Assembly (NCBI RefSeq): GCF_014653695.1
Contig: NZ_BNAR01000010.1
Span: 62,001-126,000 of the forward strand
Direction of reading: 5' to 3'
Length of the DNA stretch: 64,000 bases
Source of the DNA: Lentzea cavernae
GTDB lineage: Bacteria > Actinomycetota > Actinomycetes > Mycobacteriales > Pseudonocardiaceae
Below are positions 23,413 through 32,351 of this stretch, one piece after another. Numbering within the stretch: the stretch's first letter is position 1; each line of letters opens with the position of its first letter. The position numbers and the translations under genes are program-made. A model generated the notes under the pieces. That model was given only the letters and a program-made list of their open reading frames with translations. It made no database searches and had not been told where the DNA came from.

Positions 23413-26400
23413 TGTCCTCGCCGAACCCGTTGGTGGCGCAGGCTCCCGCCGAGCCGTCCGGTTTCTTCAACGCGGGCACCGGTGACAACGGCTGGGCCAC
23501 CGGCTTCTCGATCGCCGACTCGGCCGTCGACGCGTACAAGGGCATCTCCGAGGGCAGCTGGATCGAGGGCGGCCTCGGTGTCGTCGGCCTGGTCGCCGAC
23601 GCCGCCTCGATGGCGATCGACCCGTTCGGCACCCTGCTGTCCTCCGCGGCGTCGTTCCTGATGGAGCACATGCAGCCGCTCAAGGAGGCGCTGGACTGGC
23701 TGGCTGGCGACCCGCCGGTGATCCAGTCGTACTCCACGACGTGGGGCAACGTCTCGGCGGAGCTCGGCAAGATCGCCGGGGACTACAAGGCCGCCGTCGA
23801 CGGCACCGGCGAGTGGACCGGCTCCGCGGCCGACTCCTACCGCAAGGCCGCCGGCGAGCAGCTCGACGCGTTGTCCGGCGCCGCGTCCACGGCGGGTTCG
23901 GTCGGCACCGTGGTCGGCGTGATGGGCATGGTCGTCGGGTTCGTGCGCGAGATGGTCCGCGACCTGATCGCCGACCTCGTCGCGAAGCTGATCACCTGGG
24001 TGCTGGAGGCCGTGTTCACCCTGGGTTTCGGCACGCCGGTGATCGTGGCGCAGGCCGTGACCGCGATCTCCAAGTGGGCCACGCGCATCGGTGAGCTGAT
24101 CCAGAAGCTCATCAAGACCATCAAGAAGGTCTCGCCGCTGCTGGGCCGTCTGGTCGAGATCTTCACGAAGATCATGAAGGTCGTCGGCAAGCTGGTCGGC
24201 AAGGTCACCGGCCTCGACGTCATCTCCACGAAGTCCATCAAGCCCGGCGGCCTGTTCCACTCCACCGACGCCCCGGACCTGTCCCCCTCCGGCGGTCGCG
24301 GCACACCCTCGTCCTCCTCGCCCGACGGCTCACCTTCGTCCACTCCGGACAGCTCGCCGTCGTCGAACTCCCCGAACTCCCCGAACTCCCCGTCGTCGCC
24401 TTCCTCACCGTCCTCTCCGGACACTTCGCCTTCCTCACCGTCCTCTCCGGACACTTCGCCTTCCTCACCGTCGTCGCCGGGTTCGCCTTCTTCGCCAGGT
24501 TCGCCGTCGTCTCCCTCGGCACCGGACGCGCCTTCGCGGGCCCCGGACAGCTCGTCGCCGTCGTCGGCGTCCCCGCCCTCGGCACCGTCACCCTCGCGCG
24601 CGCCCGACAGCCCGTCGAGCCCGGACGCCCCGTCGCGCACCCCGGACAGCTCCGCCCCCGACTCCCCGTCCCGCGCGCCCGACAACGCCTCGGCACCGTC
24701 GGCCCCGCGCACACCGGACGGCTCGTCGTCCCCAGGCGGGTCAGCACCATCGGGCCCGAGCGCGCCACCGCACGCCCCGTCGTCCACTCCGGACGCCCCG
24801 GCTCCCCGCAACACCGGCCAGACCGTCCAGTCCTCCGTGGCACCCCCCGAGGCCCCGCCACGCATGGACACCCCGCAGGCCCCCGCCGCACCCCGCACCC
24901 CCGACGGCTCCCCGTCGGTCCCGTCCCAGGCAGGCCCGATGGGCGGCGGCGCCCCGAACGCCGGCGGCAACGCCCCCTCGTCCCCCGCGGGCGGCCGTCC
25001 CCCGGCAGGTGGCCAGGCCTGGACCGGCACCCCCGGCAGCCGCGGCGACCTCGGCTCCGGCGCCCCAGCCCCACGCACCCCCGACGCCTCGACCTCAGCG
25101 GCCAGGGCAGACGCCCCCGCCCGCCCGTCCATGCCGTCGTCCCCCTCGATGCCTTCCTCCCCATCGATGCCGTCGTCGCCATCGATGCCTTCGGGAGGCG
25201 CACCCTCAGGCGGCATGCCTCACGCCCCCTCAGCGGGCGCTCCGCACAGCCCCTCCACCGGCGCCCCGAACGCGGGCCGCCCCGACGCGACTCCCCCGAG
25301 CCGCGCCACCACCCCCTCGGCGGCAGCACCACACGCCCCTTCCACGCCATCGGCGCACACCCCGTCCTCAGGGCCCCCGCACGCGCCCTCGGCAGGCACG
25401 CCGAACGCCCCTCGCGGCGACGCCCCGATGCGCCCGCAGCCGTCGGCCCCTCACAGCCCGAACGTCCCCCAGGCCCGCACGGACGCCCCCAGCGCACCGT
25501 CATCACGCCCGGACGCACCCCAGGGCCGCCCCACCACCCCGAACACGCCTCCGTCCGGCCCCCACGGCGGACCCTCGCGCCCAGACGGACCACACGGCAC
25601 CACCACGCCGTCCTCCCGTCCCGACGCCCCCCACAACGGCCCGTTCGCACCCTCACACCCGAACGCGCCCCACAGCCCGAACGCCCCGCACGGTGGCCCC
25701 AACTCACCGCACGCCCCCAACGGGCCGCACAGCCCCAACGCACCACACAACCCGAACGCGCCCCAAGGACCCAACGGACCCCGCGGCGGCCCCAACGGGC
25801 CTCACGGCCCCAACACGCCCCACAGCCCGAACGCCCCGCACGGTGGCCCCAACTCACCGTCCCGTCCGGACGCGCCGCACCGCCCCGACAGCCCGTCCCG
25901 CCCGGACGGCAACGGCCCCGGCAACCGTCCCGACGGCTCACGTCCTGACGGATCCCGCCCAGATGGCAGCCGCCCCGACGGCACCCGCCCTGACGGCACC
26001 CGTCCCGACGGATCGCGGCCTGACGGATCGCGGCCTGACGGTTCCCGCCCCGACGGCACCAGGCCCGATGGCACCAGGCCCGATGGCACCAGGCCCGATG
26101 GCAGCCGTCCCGACGGATCGCGGCCTGATGGCACCCGGCCCGACGGCACCCGCCCCGACGGATCGCGACCCCATACCCCGGACGGCCCCCGTCACCGCGG
26201 CACCGACACCGCCGAAGCCCCCCACCGCGCCCCGGACAGCACCCGCCCGGAAGCCGCCACCCCGCACCGCCCCGACGCCGACGCACCCCGCCGCCCCGAC
26301 GCCGACACGCCCCACGGCCCGGACGCCGACAGGCCGCACGACGCCACCCCGGACCACTCCCCCGACAAGCCCCACGACGGCACCCCGGACAAGCCGCACG

Positions 26401-28067
26401 ACGGCGACCCGGACAGCCCCAACAACCAGGACGCCCCTCCCGCGGACCGCCCGTCCCCCGAGGAAGCCCACCAGCGGCACGCCGAGACCACCCCGGCCGG
26501 CATCTCGCACCACGGCGGCGACCGGGACATGGGCGACCTGCCGCACCGGGTCCCCAACGACCCGCGGTACTTCACCGCGGACGTCCACGTCACGCCAGAC
26601 GGCCGGGCCCGCATCGGCGGTCACGACTACACGCCGAGGGAGTACGCGGACATGCTCCGCCGCTCCGGTTACGACGGCAGCAGGCCCGTGCGCCTGATCG
26701 GGTGCGACGCGGCCAGCAACGACTTCGCGCGGCAGTTGTCCCGGCACCTCGACGCGCCCGTCCTGGCCCCCACCAAGCCGGCGTGGACCGACGCCAACGG
26801 CCGCGTCTTCACGAGCGACCCCGAGATCCTCCCCGACGGCACCCGCCAGCCGCGGATCCCCCCGAACGGCGAGTGGGAGACCCACCACCCGGACGGGTCG
26901 TCCCACAGGACCGGGGACGACGGGTTCGCGCCCGGTACGTCGGACAAGGACAGGGACCTCGACCCCAGCGACGCCAGGGACCGCGGCGACGACCCCAACG
27001 GCAAGCGCCACATCGATCCCGCGCCCGTGGAGATCGAGACGCGCAACCCCAAGGCGTCCATGGAGGAGAAGGTCAACGATCCGGACTACCGGAAGAAGTA
27101 CTACCTCGACGAGGACGCCCAGGGACGGACCCCTCGCAAGGAACAGATGATCACCGACGCCAACGGCGACCCGGTGCCGCCGGTGCGCAAGCAGGGCGAC
27201 GAGTACGTGCTGTCCGAGGACCAGACGCCGATCCCGCCGGACTTCCACAAGGACAAGGTGGACACCTCCCGCGGCGACGACGTCGACCCGGAGCTCCGGC
27301 GCGAGAACCAGGACCTGGTCGACGAACGCCGGACGGAGAACCAGAACCAGAGGGACGCCGAGGACAAGTCGCCCGAGGAGAAGGCCGCTCAGGCGCGTCT
27401 CACCAAGATCGGCGAGGAGCTCGGCGACCGCGCGGGCATGCACTCGACGCCCGAGATCTACCCCGGTCCGCCGCCGCCGTCGCGCGTTGACCCCGGTCTG
27501 CCCGGCAGCGGCCGGTTCGACCAGGTGTGGGAGACCGGCGACGGCAGGCTCGTCGTGGTCGAGGCGAAGGGCCCGAGCGCCCAGCTCGGCAACGCGCTCA
27601 ACGGCGACAACGTGCTCGTCAAGCAGGGTCACGACACGTACTTCGAGAAGATCGCCGAGGAGATGCGCGACCGCGAGCTCTCCCCCAAGGCGGAGAAGAC
27701 CATGCGCGCCGACCTCGAGGCCAAGGGTCTGAGCAAGACCGAGGTGGACGCGAAGGTCGACGAGCTGAAGGCCGCCTACCTGCGGGAGAACGAGCTCGGC
27801 GAACGTCTGCTGACGGCCAGCCGGGACCCGAACCACCCCGGTGTCGAGTACGTTGTGACGCAGGCCAAGGTCAAGGAGATGGGTCTCGACGACTACCTCC
27901 AGAAGCACCACGCGGACGACGTCAAGGACCTGTCGCCGGCCGAGCTCGACGCCTACAAGCGGGAGCACGGTTACAACGACAAGTACCCGGACGGGCGCGT
28001 CGACGTCTACGACGGCTACGAGACGAAGCACTTCAAGATGAAGTGGCAGACGGAAACCGAGGAGTGA
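23412..28067 (+). CDS. Giant type VII secreted polymorphic toxin with REase-like C-terminus
   Basis: A 1551-aa protein. Residues 1-280 hold a WXG-like helical module (EWTGSAADSYRKAAGEQ, W135-G137) and hydrophobic helices about 160-215. Residues about 290-1010 are a Pro/Ser/Gly/Asp low-complexity spacer with SPSSPDT, MPSSPS, SPNAPH and sixteen RPDG[ST] repeats. Residues about 1030-1130 form a globular domain with VRLIGCDAASNDFARQLSRHL and candidate His1059/Cys1098, resembling caspase-like processing domains (inference). The C-terminal 180 residues carry Asp1370, Glu1384-Ala-Lys1386 (VVVEAKGP) and Gln1405, matching a PD-(D/E)xK restriction-endonuclease-fold toxin. Likely a DNase or RNase delivered to competitors. 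The Imm49-like gene follows 7 bp downstream. Confidence 0.8.
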   Translation: MSSPNPLVAQAPAEPSGFFNAGTGDNGWATGFSIADSAVDAYKGISEGSWIEGGLGVVGLVADAASMAIDPFGTLLSSAASFLMEHMQPLKEALDWLAGDPPVIQSYSTTWGNVSAELGKIAGDYKAAVDGTGEWTGSAADSYRKAAGEQLDALSGAASTAGSVGTVVGVMGMVVGFVREMVRDLIADLVAKLITWVLEAVFTLGFGTPVIVAQAVTAISKWATRIGELIQKLIKTIKKVSPLLGRLVEIFTKIMKVVGKLVGKVTGLDVISTKSIKPGGLFHSTDAPDLSPSGGRGTPSSSSPDGSPSSTPDSSPSSNSPNSPNSPSSPSSPSSPDTSPSSPSSPDTSPSSPSSPGSPSSPGSPSSPSAPDAPSRAPDSSSPSSASPPSAPSPSRAPDSPSSPDAPSRTPDSSAPDSPSRAPDNASAPSAPRTPDGSSSPGGSAPSGPSAPPHAPSSTPDAPAPRNTGQTVQSSVAPPEAPPRMDTPQAPAAPRTPDGSPSVPSQAGPMGGGAPNAGGNAPSSPAGGRPPAGGQAWTGTPGSRGDLGSGAPAPRTPDASTSAARADAPARPSMPSSPSMPSSPSMPSSPSMPSGGAPSGGMPHAPSAGAPHSPSTGAPNAGRPDATPPSRATTPSAAAPHAPSTPSAHTPSSGPPHAPSAGTPNAPRGDAPMRPQPSAPHSPNVPQARTDAPSAPSSRPDAPQGRPTTPNTPPSGPHGGPSRPDGPHGTTTPSSRPDAPHNGPFAPSHPNAPHSPNAPHGGPNSPHAPNGPHSPNAPHNPNAPQGPNGPRGGPNGPHGPNTPHSPNAPHGGPNSPSRPDAPHRPDSPSRPDGNGPGNRPDGSRPDGSRPDGSRPDGTRPDGTRPDGSRPDGSRPDGSRPDGTRPDGTRPDGTRPDGSRPDGSRPDGTRPDGTRPDGSRPHTPDGPRHRGTDTAEAPHRAPDSTRPEAATPHRPDADAPRRPDADTPHGPDADRPHDATPDHSPDKPHDGTPDKPHDGDPDSPNNQDAPPADRPSPEEAHQRHAETTPAGISHHGGDRDMGDLPHRVPNDPRYFTADVHVTPDGRARIGGHDYTPREYADMLRRSGYDGSRPVRLIGCDAASNDFARQLSRHLDAPVLAPTKPAWTDANGRVFTSDPEILPDGTRQPRIPPNGEWETHHPDGSSHRTGDDGFAPGTSDKDRDLDPSDARDRGDDPNGKRHIDPAPVEIETRNPKASMEEKVNDPDYRKKYYLDEDAQGRTPRKEQMITDANGDPVPPVRKQGDEYVLSEDQTPIPPDFHKDKVDTSRGDDVDPELRRENQDLVDERRTENQNQRDAEDKSPEEKAAQARLTKIGEELGDRAGMHSTPEIYPGPPPPSRVDPGLPGSGRFDQVWETGDGRLVVVEAKGPSAQLGNALNGDNVLVKQGHDTYFEKIAEEMRDRELSPKAEKTMRADLEAKGLSKTEVDAKVDELKAAYLRENELGERLLTASRDPNHPGVEYVVTQAKVKEMGLDDYLQKHHADDVKDLSPAELDAYKREHGYNDKYPDGRVDVYDGYETKHFKMKWQTETEE
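25926..26165 (+). repeat. Sixteen tandem 15-bp units encoding RPDG[S/T]
   Basis: Sixteen consecutive pentapeptides RPDGS or RPDGT (residues 839-918 of the toxin) are encoded by 15-bp units. Adjacent units vary at third codon positions, and some runs of two or three are identical (for example three units encoding RPDGT), suggesting slippage or recombination on top of selection for the peptide. Acts as an extended charged spacer. Confidence 0.85.
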
Positions 28068-28074
28068 GCACCAG

Positions 28075-28935
28075 GTGGTCGAGGTCAGCCGACACGAGGT
28101 CGATCCGGACTGGTCCGCCAAGCAGCTGAAAAAGATCGAGCGGCGGATCGCGGAGACGATCGACTCCCTCGCGAACGTCCGCACGATCGCGCTGAGCGGG
28201 TTGATGAGGGACGCGCTCAGCCACCTCGGTCACCGGTGCGCGGTCGACCCGATGGGCAGCAACGGCGACACCTGGGACAGCCTCTGCTTCGCCGCGGAGG
28301 TCGGTGCCGCGATCTACGCCGTCGCGACGGCCGAGGAAGGCGCGACGGTCGAGATCACCTTGCAGGGCAAGCAGATCCCGGTCACCGCGACGGGCCCCGT
28401 GTACTTCGCGTCCGGCGGCACCTGGCTCACCGCGAACTACCTGGCGGCCGTCGCCAGGGACGTCGCGAAGACCCAGCAGCTCAGCGAGGTGCCCGTCGAG
28501 GTGCTGCGCGCGTCGGGCAGCGAGGAGCCGGACTACGTCTTCCTCATGGTCGACATGTTCCAGAAGTTCAACCTCCAGCAGCCCGGTGTGCACGAAGCCC
28601 TGAACGCGGCGCTGAAGGCCACCGCCCCGGACGAGGTCGACCCGGTGAATCGCGAGCACGTGCGCGTCACCGCGTTCCCGCAGCTGAACCTGTTCCACAA
28701 CATCGTCAACGCCGGCCGCGAGCAGCAGTTCAACCAGGCGCTCGCGGAGTCGCTGGAGCTGTACCGGGAGCTCTGGTCCACCGACGAGAACGAGGAGTCC
28801 CCGAACGGGTTCGTCGCCGTCGGCCCCCTGGGGCTGACGAGCGTGGCGCACGACGCGGGCATCCCGATCGAGGTCACGTCGGAGTACCTGCCCCCGTACC
28901 TGTACAACGGTTCCTGGACGAGCGAAGGCCTCTGA
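28075..28935 (+). CDS. Imm49-like immunity protein
   Basis: A 286-aa soluble helical protein starting at GTG 28075, 7 bp after the toxin stop codon. Its pattern (SLCFAAEVGAAIYAVATAEEG, VEITLQGKQIPVT, WLTANYLAAVARDV and the C-terminal IPIEVTSEYLPPYLYNG) resembles the Imm49 family of polymorphic-toxin immunity proteins. Position directly behind a nuclease-type toxin is the classic place for the cognate immunity gene. It should bind and block the REase-like domain inside the producer. Family assignment is moderate; the role comes mainly from context. Confidence 0.6.
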   Translation: MVEVSRHEVDPDWSAKQLKKIERRIAETIDSLANVRTIALSGLMRDALSHLGHRCAVDPMGSNGDTWDSLCFAAEVGAAIYAVATAEEGATVEITLQGKQIPVTATGPVYFASGGTWLTANYLAAVARDVAKTQQLSEVPVEVLRASGSEEPDYVFLMVDMFQKFNLQQPGVHEALNAALKATAPDEVDPVNREHVRVTAFPQLNLFHNIVNAGREQQFNQALAESLELYRELWSTDENEESPNGFVAVGPLGLTSVAHDAGIPIEVTSEYLPPYLYNGSWTSEGL

Positions 28936-29099
28936 GCACGGCGCCGGTACCTGCTCGAACGCCCCGGAGCAGCTGGAACCGGACCGCCTGACACCCACTC
29001 AGAGTTGTGTGAACGGCGCGGGGGACGTGACCGGCCCGCGCGCCTCACGGTGGCCCGATAAGATCAGCGGGCTTTCACGGGGAGAGGGGCGAGGACCAC

Positions 29100-30002
29100 A
29101 TGAGCCAGCCGGCTACACCGCTGAGCGAGCAGGACCAGCAGCAGTTGGTGCGGCAGATCGGCCGTGCCATGCTGCCGGTCGTACCGCAGGGCTGGCAGCG
29201 CATCCGGGCCGAGTACCGCGCGGCGGGCAGGCACATCGAGGTCGACCTGGCGTTCGCCGGGCCCGACGGCCAGCTGCGACCGGTGCGGCCGCCCATGGAC
29301 GTCGTGCAGATGTTCGGGCACCTGCGCGGGGGCATGTACCACCCCGAGCGGGGCACGTGGCTGAGCGCGACGTACGAGATCGAGGCGCCGGCGGCGTTCA
29401 CGGTGGACTTCAACGCCGAGGACGAGCCGAGGTGGCGCAACGCGCCGCCGCCCATCGGTTTCCGCGACGAGCTGCAGACGTTCCCGCGGCCGGACCGGCA
29501 GATCCCGGACTGGTGGCGCCAGCGCGTCGGCCTGCCGCCGCTGCCCGCGCCCGAGCCGGAACCCCAGCAGCCTCCGCAGCAGCAGGAGTACCAGGTCCCG
29601 CCGCAGCAGCAGGAGCAGCAGGCGGGTCAGGGCGAGCTGCGGACGGCGCGCGTGTACGACGGCAAGAACGACGACGGCCGCATCGTGGTGAACCGCCAGC
29701 CGGTCGACCCGCAGCTGCTCGACGGACTGCTGAACTACCTCGAGTCGGCGCCGGTCGTGCTGGCCGCGCGCAGCTACGACCTCGACGAGTTCTCGCAGAG
29801 CGGCGAGCAGGACGTGCCGCTGAACTTCCGCACCGACGGCACCTGGATCTGGGCGGGTGCCGTGCCGCACTACCTGCGCAAGTACGGCCTGCCGCCGGAG
29901 CCCGAGCTGGTGGCGCACGCCGTGGCGCGCGGCTTCCAGGTCGCCGAGGTGAACGAGCAGACGCAGGACCGCGCGGTGTCGATGATCACGGGCCAGAACT
30001 AG
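29100..30002 (+). CDS. YezG-like N-domain protein, candidate second immunity factor
   Basis: A 300-aa cytosolic protein. Residues 1-140 resemble YezG/DUF600-type immunity proteins (VVPQGWQRIRAEYRAAG, RGGMYHPERGTWLSATYEIE, then DELQTFPRPDRQIPDWW). A Gln/Pro-rich linker (about 150-180, with PPQQQEY repeats) joins it to a C-terminal domain with LNFRTDGTWIWAGAVPHYLRKYGLPPEPELVAHAV, found in other toxin-linked actinobacterial proteins. It follows the Imm49-like gene after 164 bp, so it may protect against a different toxin variant. TAAGAT at 29057 may be part of its own promoter. Function is inference. Confidence 0.55.
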   Translation: MSQPATPLSEQDQQQLVRQIGRAMLPVVPQGWQRIRAEYRAAGRHIEVDLAFAGPDGQLRPVRPPMDVVQMFGHLRGGMYHPERGTWLSATYEIEAPAAFTVDFNAEDEPRWRNAPPPIGFRDELQTFPRPDRQIPDWWRQRVGLPPLPAPEPEPQQPPQQQEYQVPPQQQEQQAGQGELRTARVYDGKNDDGRIVVNRQPVDPQLLDGLLNYLESAPVVLAARSYDLDEFSQSGEQDVPLNFRTDGTWIWAGAVPHYLRKYGLPPEPELVAHAVARGFQVAEVNEQTQDRAVSMITGQN

Positions 30003-30521
30003 TCAGAGGGAACGCAGGTACGCCTCTCCCCGCGGGGAGAGGCGGTACCCCACCTCCAGGGATTCCGTGAGCCCCTTGGCCTTCAGCTTGCGGACATCCG
30101 CCTTGAACGGCAGCTTCTCGCGTCCGATCGACGCCGCCAGGTCCGCGGCCCGCACTCCGGGGTTCGCCGCGATCAGCCGCAGCAACGCGAGAGCTTCCCC
30201 GGCGAGCACCAGTCCGTCCACATCGGACGAAGAACGCAGCTCGATGCGCGGATCCTCGCCCACATAACGCAGACGGACGCGGTAAAGGGAGCCTTCTTTT
30301 CCGTCCACAGAGGACTTCAACGCGGCGACGGTCGTGAACCCGGCCGCCACCGCCTCGGCCCTCGTCACGCGGGAGACGACGTCGACCGCGTCGATCGCCA
30401 GGACGCCCAGCGACGTCCGCAGGGTTCCGCCGGCGCGCACGGTCGGCCGCTTCCACCGCCGGAACTGCAGCGTGACCTCGCCGGACCGGATGCGTTCCCA
30501 GTCAGCCACTCGGATCAGCAC
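30003..30521 (-). CDS. ASCH-like protein with C-terminal winged helix
   Basis: A 172-aa protein from GTG 30521. The N-terminal 95 residues resemble an ASCH (PUA-fold) domain: WERIRSGEVTLQFRRWKRPTVRAGG, then a beta segment with LAIDAVDVVSRVT and EAVAAGF. The C-terminal 65 residues, ALALLRLIAANPGVRAADLAA, then LKAKGLTESLEVGYRLSPRGEAYL, form a winged helix. ASCH domains bind RNA or nucleic-acid components, so a regulatory or coactivator role is likely. It is divergent to the HdeD gene. Confidence 0.55.
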   Translation of the reverse strand: MLIRVADWERIRSGEVTLQFRRWKRPTVRAGGTLRTSLGVLAIDAVDVVSRVTRAEAVAAGFTTVAALKSSVDGKEGSLYRVRLRYVGEDPRIELRSSSDVDGLVLAGEALALLRLIAANPGVRAADLAASIGREKLPFKADVRKLKAKGLTESLEVGYRLSPRGEAYLRSL

Positions 30522-30538
30522 CGAACGAGGGTCTCAGG

Positions 30539-31120
30539 TTGCCGAGCCTCGCGACAGCCGAGACGATCCTCGCCATGCAACGGTGGTGGCTCTTCACGGT
30601 GCGCGGAGTGTTCGCTGTCCTGTTCGGTGTGGCCGCCCTGGTCTGGCCGGGCCTCACACTGCTGGCGCTGATCATCCTCTGGGGCGCCTACGCGTTCTTC
30701 GACGGCGCGATGATGCTGTACCTGACCCTCACCCACGAGGAGTGGCCCGCGCGCTGGGCCCTGGGCCTCATCGGCGTGCTCGGCCTGGTCACTGGCCTGA
30801 TCGCGTTGTTCTGGCCGGGCATCACGGCGAACGCGCTGCTGTTGCTCATCGCCGCGTGGGCGCTCGTCACGGGCGTGCTGCAGATCGTCGACGCCGTCCG
30901 CCTGCGCAAGGTGATGACGAACGAGTGGTTCTACGTCGTCACCGGCGCGCTGACGGCGCTGCTCGGCATCATCCTGATCGTGAACCCGGCGGCGGGCGCG
31001 ATGGCGTTCGTGATCACCATCGGCGGGTTCGCGATCCTGTGGGGTGTGGTGCTGGTGCTGTTCAGCTTGCGGTTGAAGCAGCTCGACGGCGGTCTCGCAC
31101 CACGCGCACAGCGAGTGTGA
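30539..31120 (+). CDS. HdeD/DUF308-family membrane protein
   Basis: A 193-aa protein with six membrane helices in three hairpins. The pattern RWWLFTVRGVFAVLFGVAALVWPGLTLLAL identifies the HdeD/DUF308 family; it repeats as LGLIGVLGLVTGLIALFWPGITANALL and as LTALLGIILIVNPAAGAMAF. E. coli HdeD is linked to acid resistance; the function in actinobacteria is unproven. TTG 30539 and ATG 30575 are both possible starts; the ATG would begin just before the conserved RWW. The 3' end overlaps the GT87 gene by 59 bp. Confidence 0.8.
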   Translation: MPSLATAETILAMQRWWLFTVRGVFAVLFGVAALVWPGLTLLALIILWGAYAFFDGAMMLYLTLTHEEWPARWALGLIGVLGLVTGLIALFWPGITANALLLLIAAWALVTGVLQIVDAVRLRKVMTNEWFYVVTGALTALLGIILIVNPAAGAMAFVITIGGFAILWGVVLVLFSLRLKQLDGGLAPRAQRV

Positions 31121-32231
31121 CCAGCACGGCGACCCCGGCGAACACGTAGAGGTTGCCGATCAGCTGCTGCCACCACGCCCAGTCGCGCTCGACGTCGTTG
31201 TCGTTCGGGAACCACCAGTGCGGCCCGGCCGCGAAGATGGCGATGATCGCGTACGAGGCCCAGTGACGGAGCAGGGCCGGTCGCGAGAGCAGCACGAGCG
31301 CGGGCCCGATCCAGACCCAGTGGTGCCCCCACGACACCGGTGAGATCAGCAGGCCGCCGATCGCCACGGCGAAGAAAGCCTCGACGTCGCCGAGTTGCGA
31401 CGCCAACCACCACACCGTCGCCACGACGAGAAGCGACAGCACGAGCCACACGGCGACCTGGGCACCGTTCTCCAGACCGAACCGCGCCAGCACGCCGCGG
31501 AGGGACTGGTTCGCCGTGTAGGTGAGGCGCCCGACACGGCCGGGGTCGAGCAGCGCGTGCGTCCAGTACTCCTTCGCGTCACCGAACGAGATCAGCGCCC
31601 CGAGCAGCCCGAACGCGAAGAACGACCCGATGGACACGAACACGGGCTTCCACTGCCGTCGCGCCACGAAGTACAACGCGAAGAACGCCGGCGTCAGCTT
31701 GATCGCCGCGGCCAGCCCGATCAGCGCGCCCCGAGGCCACCAGCGAGTGCGTTCCAGCAGGCAGTCGGCCATCACCAGGATGCCCAGCAGCAGGTTGATC
31801 TGCCCGAACCACAACGTCTCGCGCATCGGGTCGAAGATCGACGACACCGCCGCCGCGCCCAGCCCCCACGACACGGCGCGAGGCCCCCAGCCCACCACGC
31901 GGCTCGCCGCGATCAGGCACAGCGCGGTGAGCGCCGCGAGGTTGGCCGCTCCCACCGCGAAGATCGCGACCCCGAGCGGCACGACCGCCAGCAGGCTGAA
32001 CAGCACGGCGGCGATCGGCGGGTAGGTGAAGGGCAGGTCGGGCCCGCCGAGGGGGTTCGCGAAGCCGTCGACGTAGAGGGGGAGGTCCTCGAGGAACGCC
32101 ACTCCGCCGTTGCGGTAGACGCGCAGGTCGAGATACCACTCCGGTGGGCGGTACATGATGTGGGCGAGGCTGGCGATCATGACGGCGGCCCACGCCACCA
32201 CGACCTGCTTGGCGGTGCGGTCGAGCTGCAT
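31062..32231 (-). CDS. GT87-family (DUF2029) membrane mannosyltransferase
   Basis: A 389-aa protein with about ten membrane helices. The GT87 motif DLRVYRNGGVAFLEDLPLY contains the acidic residue that takes the place of a catalytic base in GT-C enzymes, then FTYPPIAAVLFSLLAV, WFGQINLLLGILVMADCLL and LISPVSWGHHWVWIGPAL follow. These enzymes add mannose from polyprenyl-phosphate-mannose to lipoglycans in the periplasmic face of the membrane. The acceptor here is unknown. The ATG is at 32231; the gene overlaps the HdeD gene convergently. Confidence 0.85.
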   Translation of the reverse strand: MQLDRTAKQVVVAWAAVMIASLAHIMYRPPEWYLDLRVYRNGGVAFLEDLPLYVDGFANPLGGPDLPFTYPPIAAVLFSLLAVVPLGVAIFAVGAANLAALTALCLIAASRVVGWGPRAVSWGLGAAAVSSIFDPMRETLWFGQINLLLGILVMADCLLERTRWWPRGALIGLAAAIKLTPAFFALYFVARRQWKPVFVSIGSFFAFGLLGALISFGDAKEYWTHALLDPGRVGRLTYTANQSLRGVLARFGLENGAQVAVWLVLSLLVVATVWWLASQLGDVEAFFAVAIGGLLISPVSWGHHWVWIGPALVLLSRPALLRHWASYAIIAIFAAGPHWWFPNDNDVERDWAWWQQLIGNLYVFAGVAVLVTLAVRVVRDRRRAASTAS

Positions 32232-32351
32232 CGGGGAATGGTATCGATCGACCAGATGAGGCCCACGTCACCGGTCCGGACCGGAGAATCTCACGTAGCG
32301 TCGCTGCGTGACCGCGCAACGTCGAACCTTCGAGCTTGAGCCGTTCGTAGG

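Noticed and set aside
25926..26165. Possible CRISPR-like array in the toxin gene
   Set aside because: Units are contiguous 15-bp coding repeats with no spacers; they encode RPDG[ST].
24238..28184. Long open frames on the opposite strand and in the +2 frame across the toxin gene
   Set aside because: They mirror the Pro/Ser/Asp-rich repeats and high GC; their translations are Arg/Gly/Val-rich without domains or start signals.
28936..29099. Possible small gene between the Imm49-like and YezG-like genes
   Set aside because: No frame has a ribosome-binding site and start with a convincing sequence; a promoter for the downstream gene is more likely.
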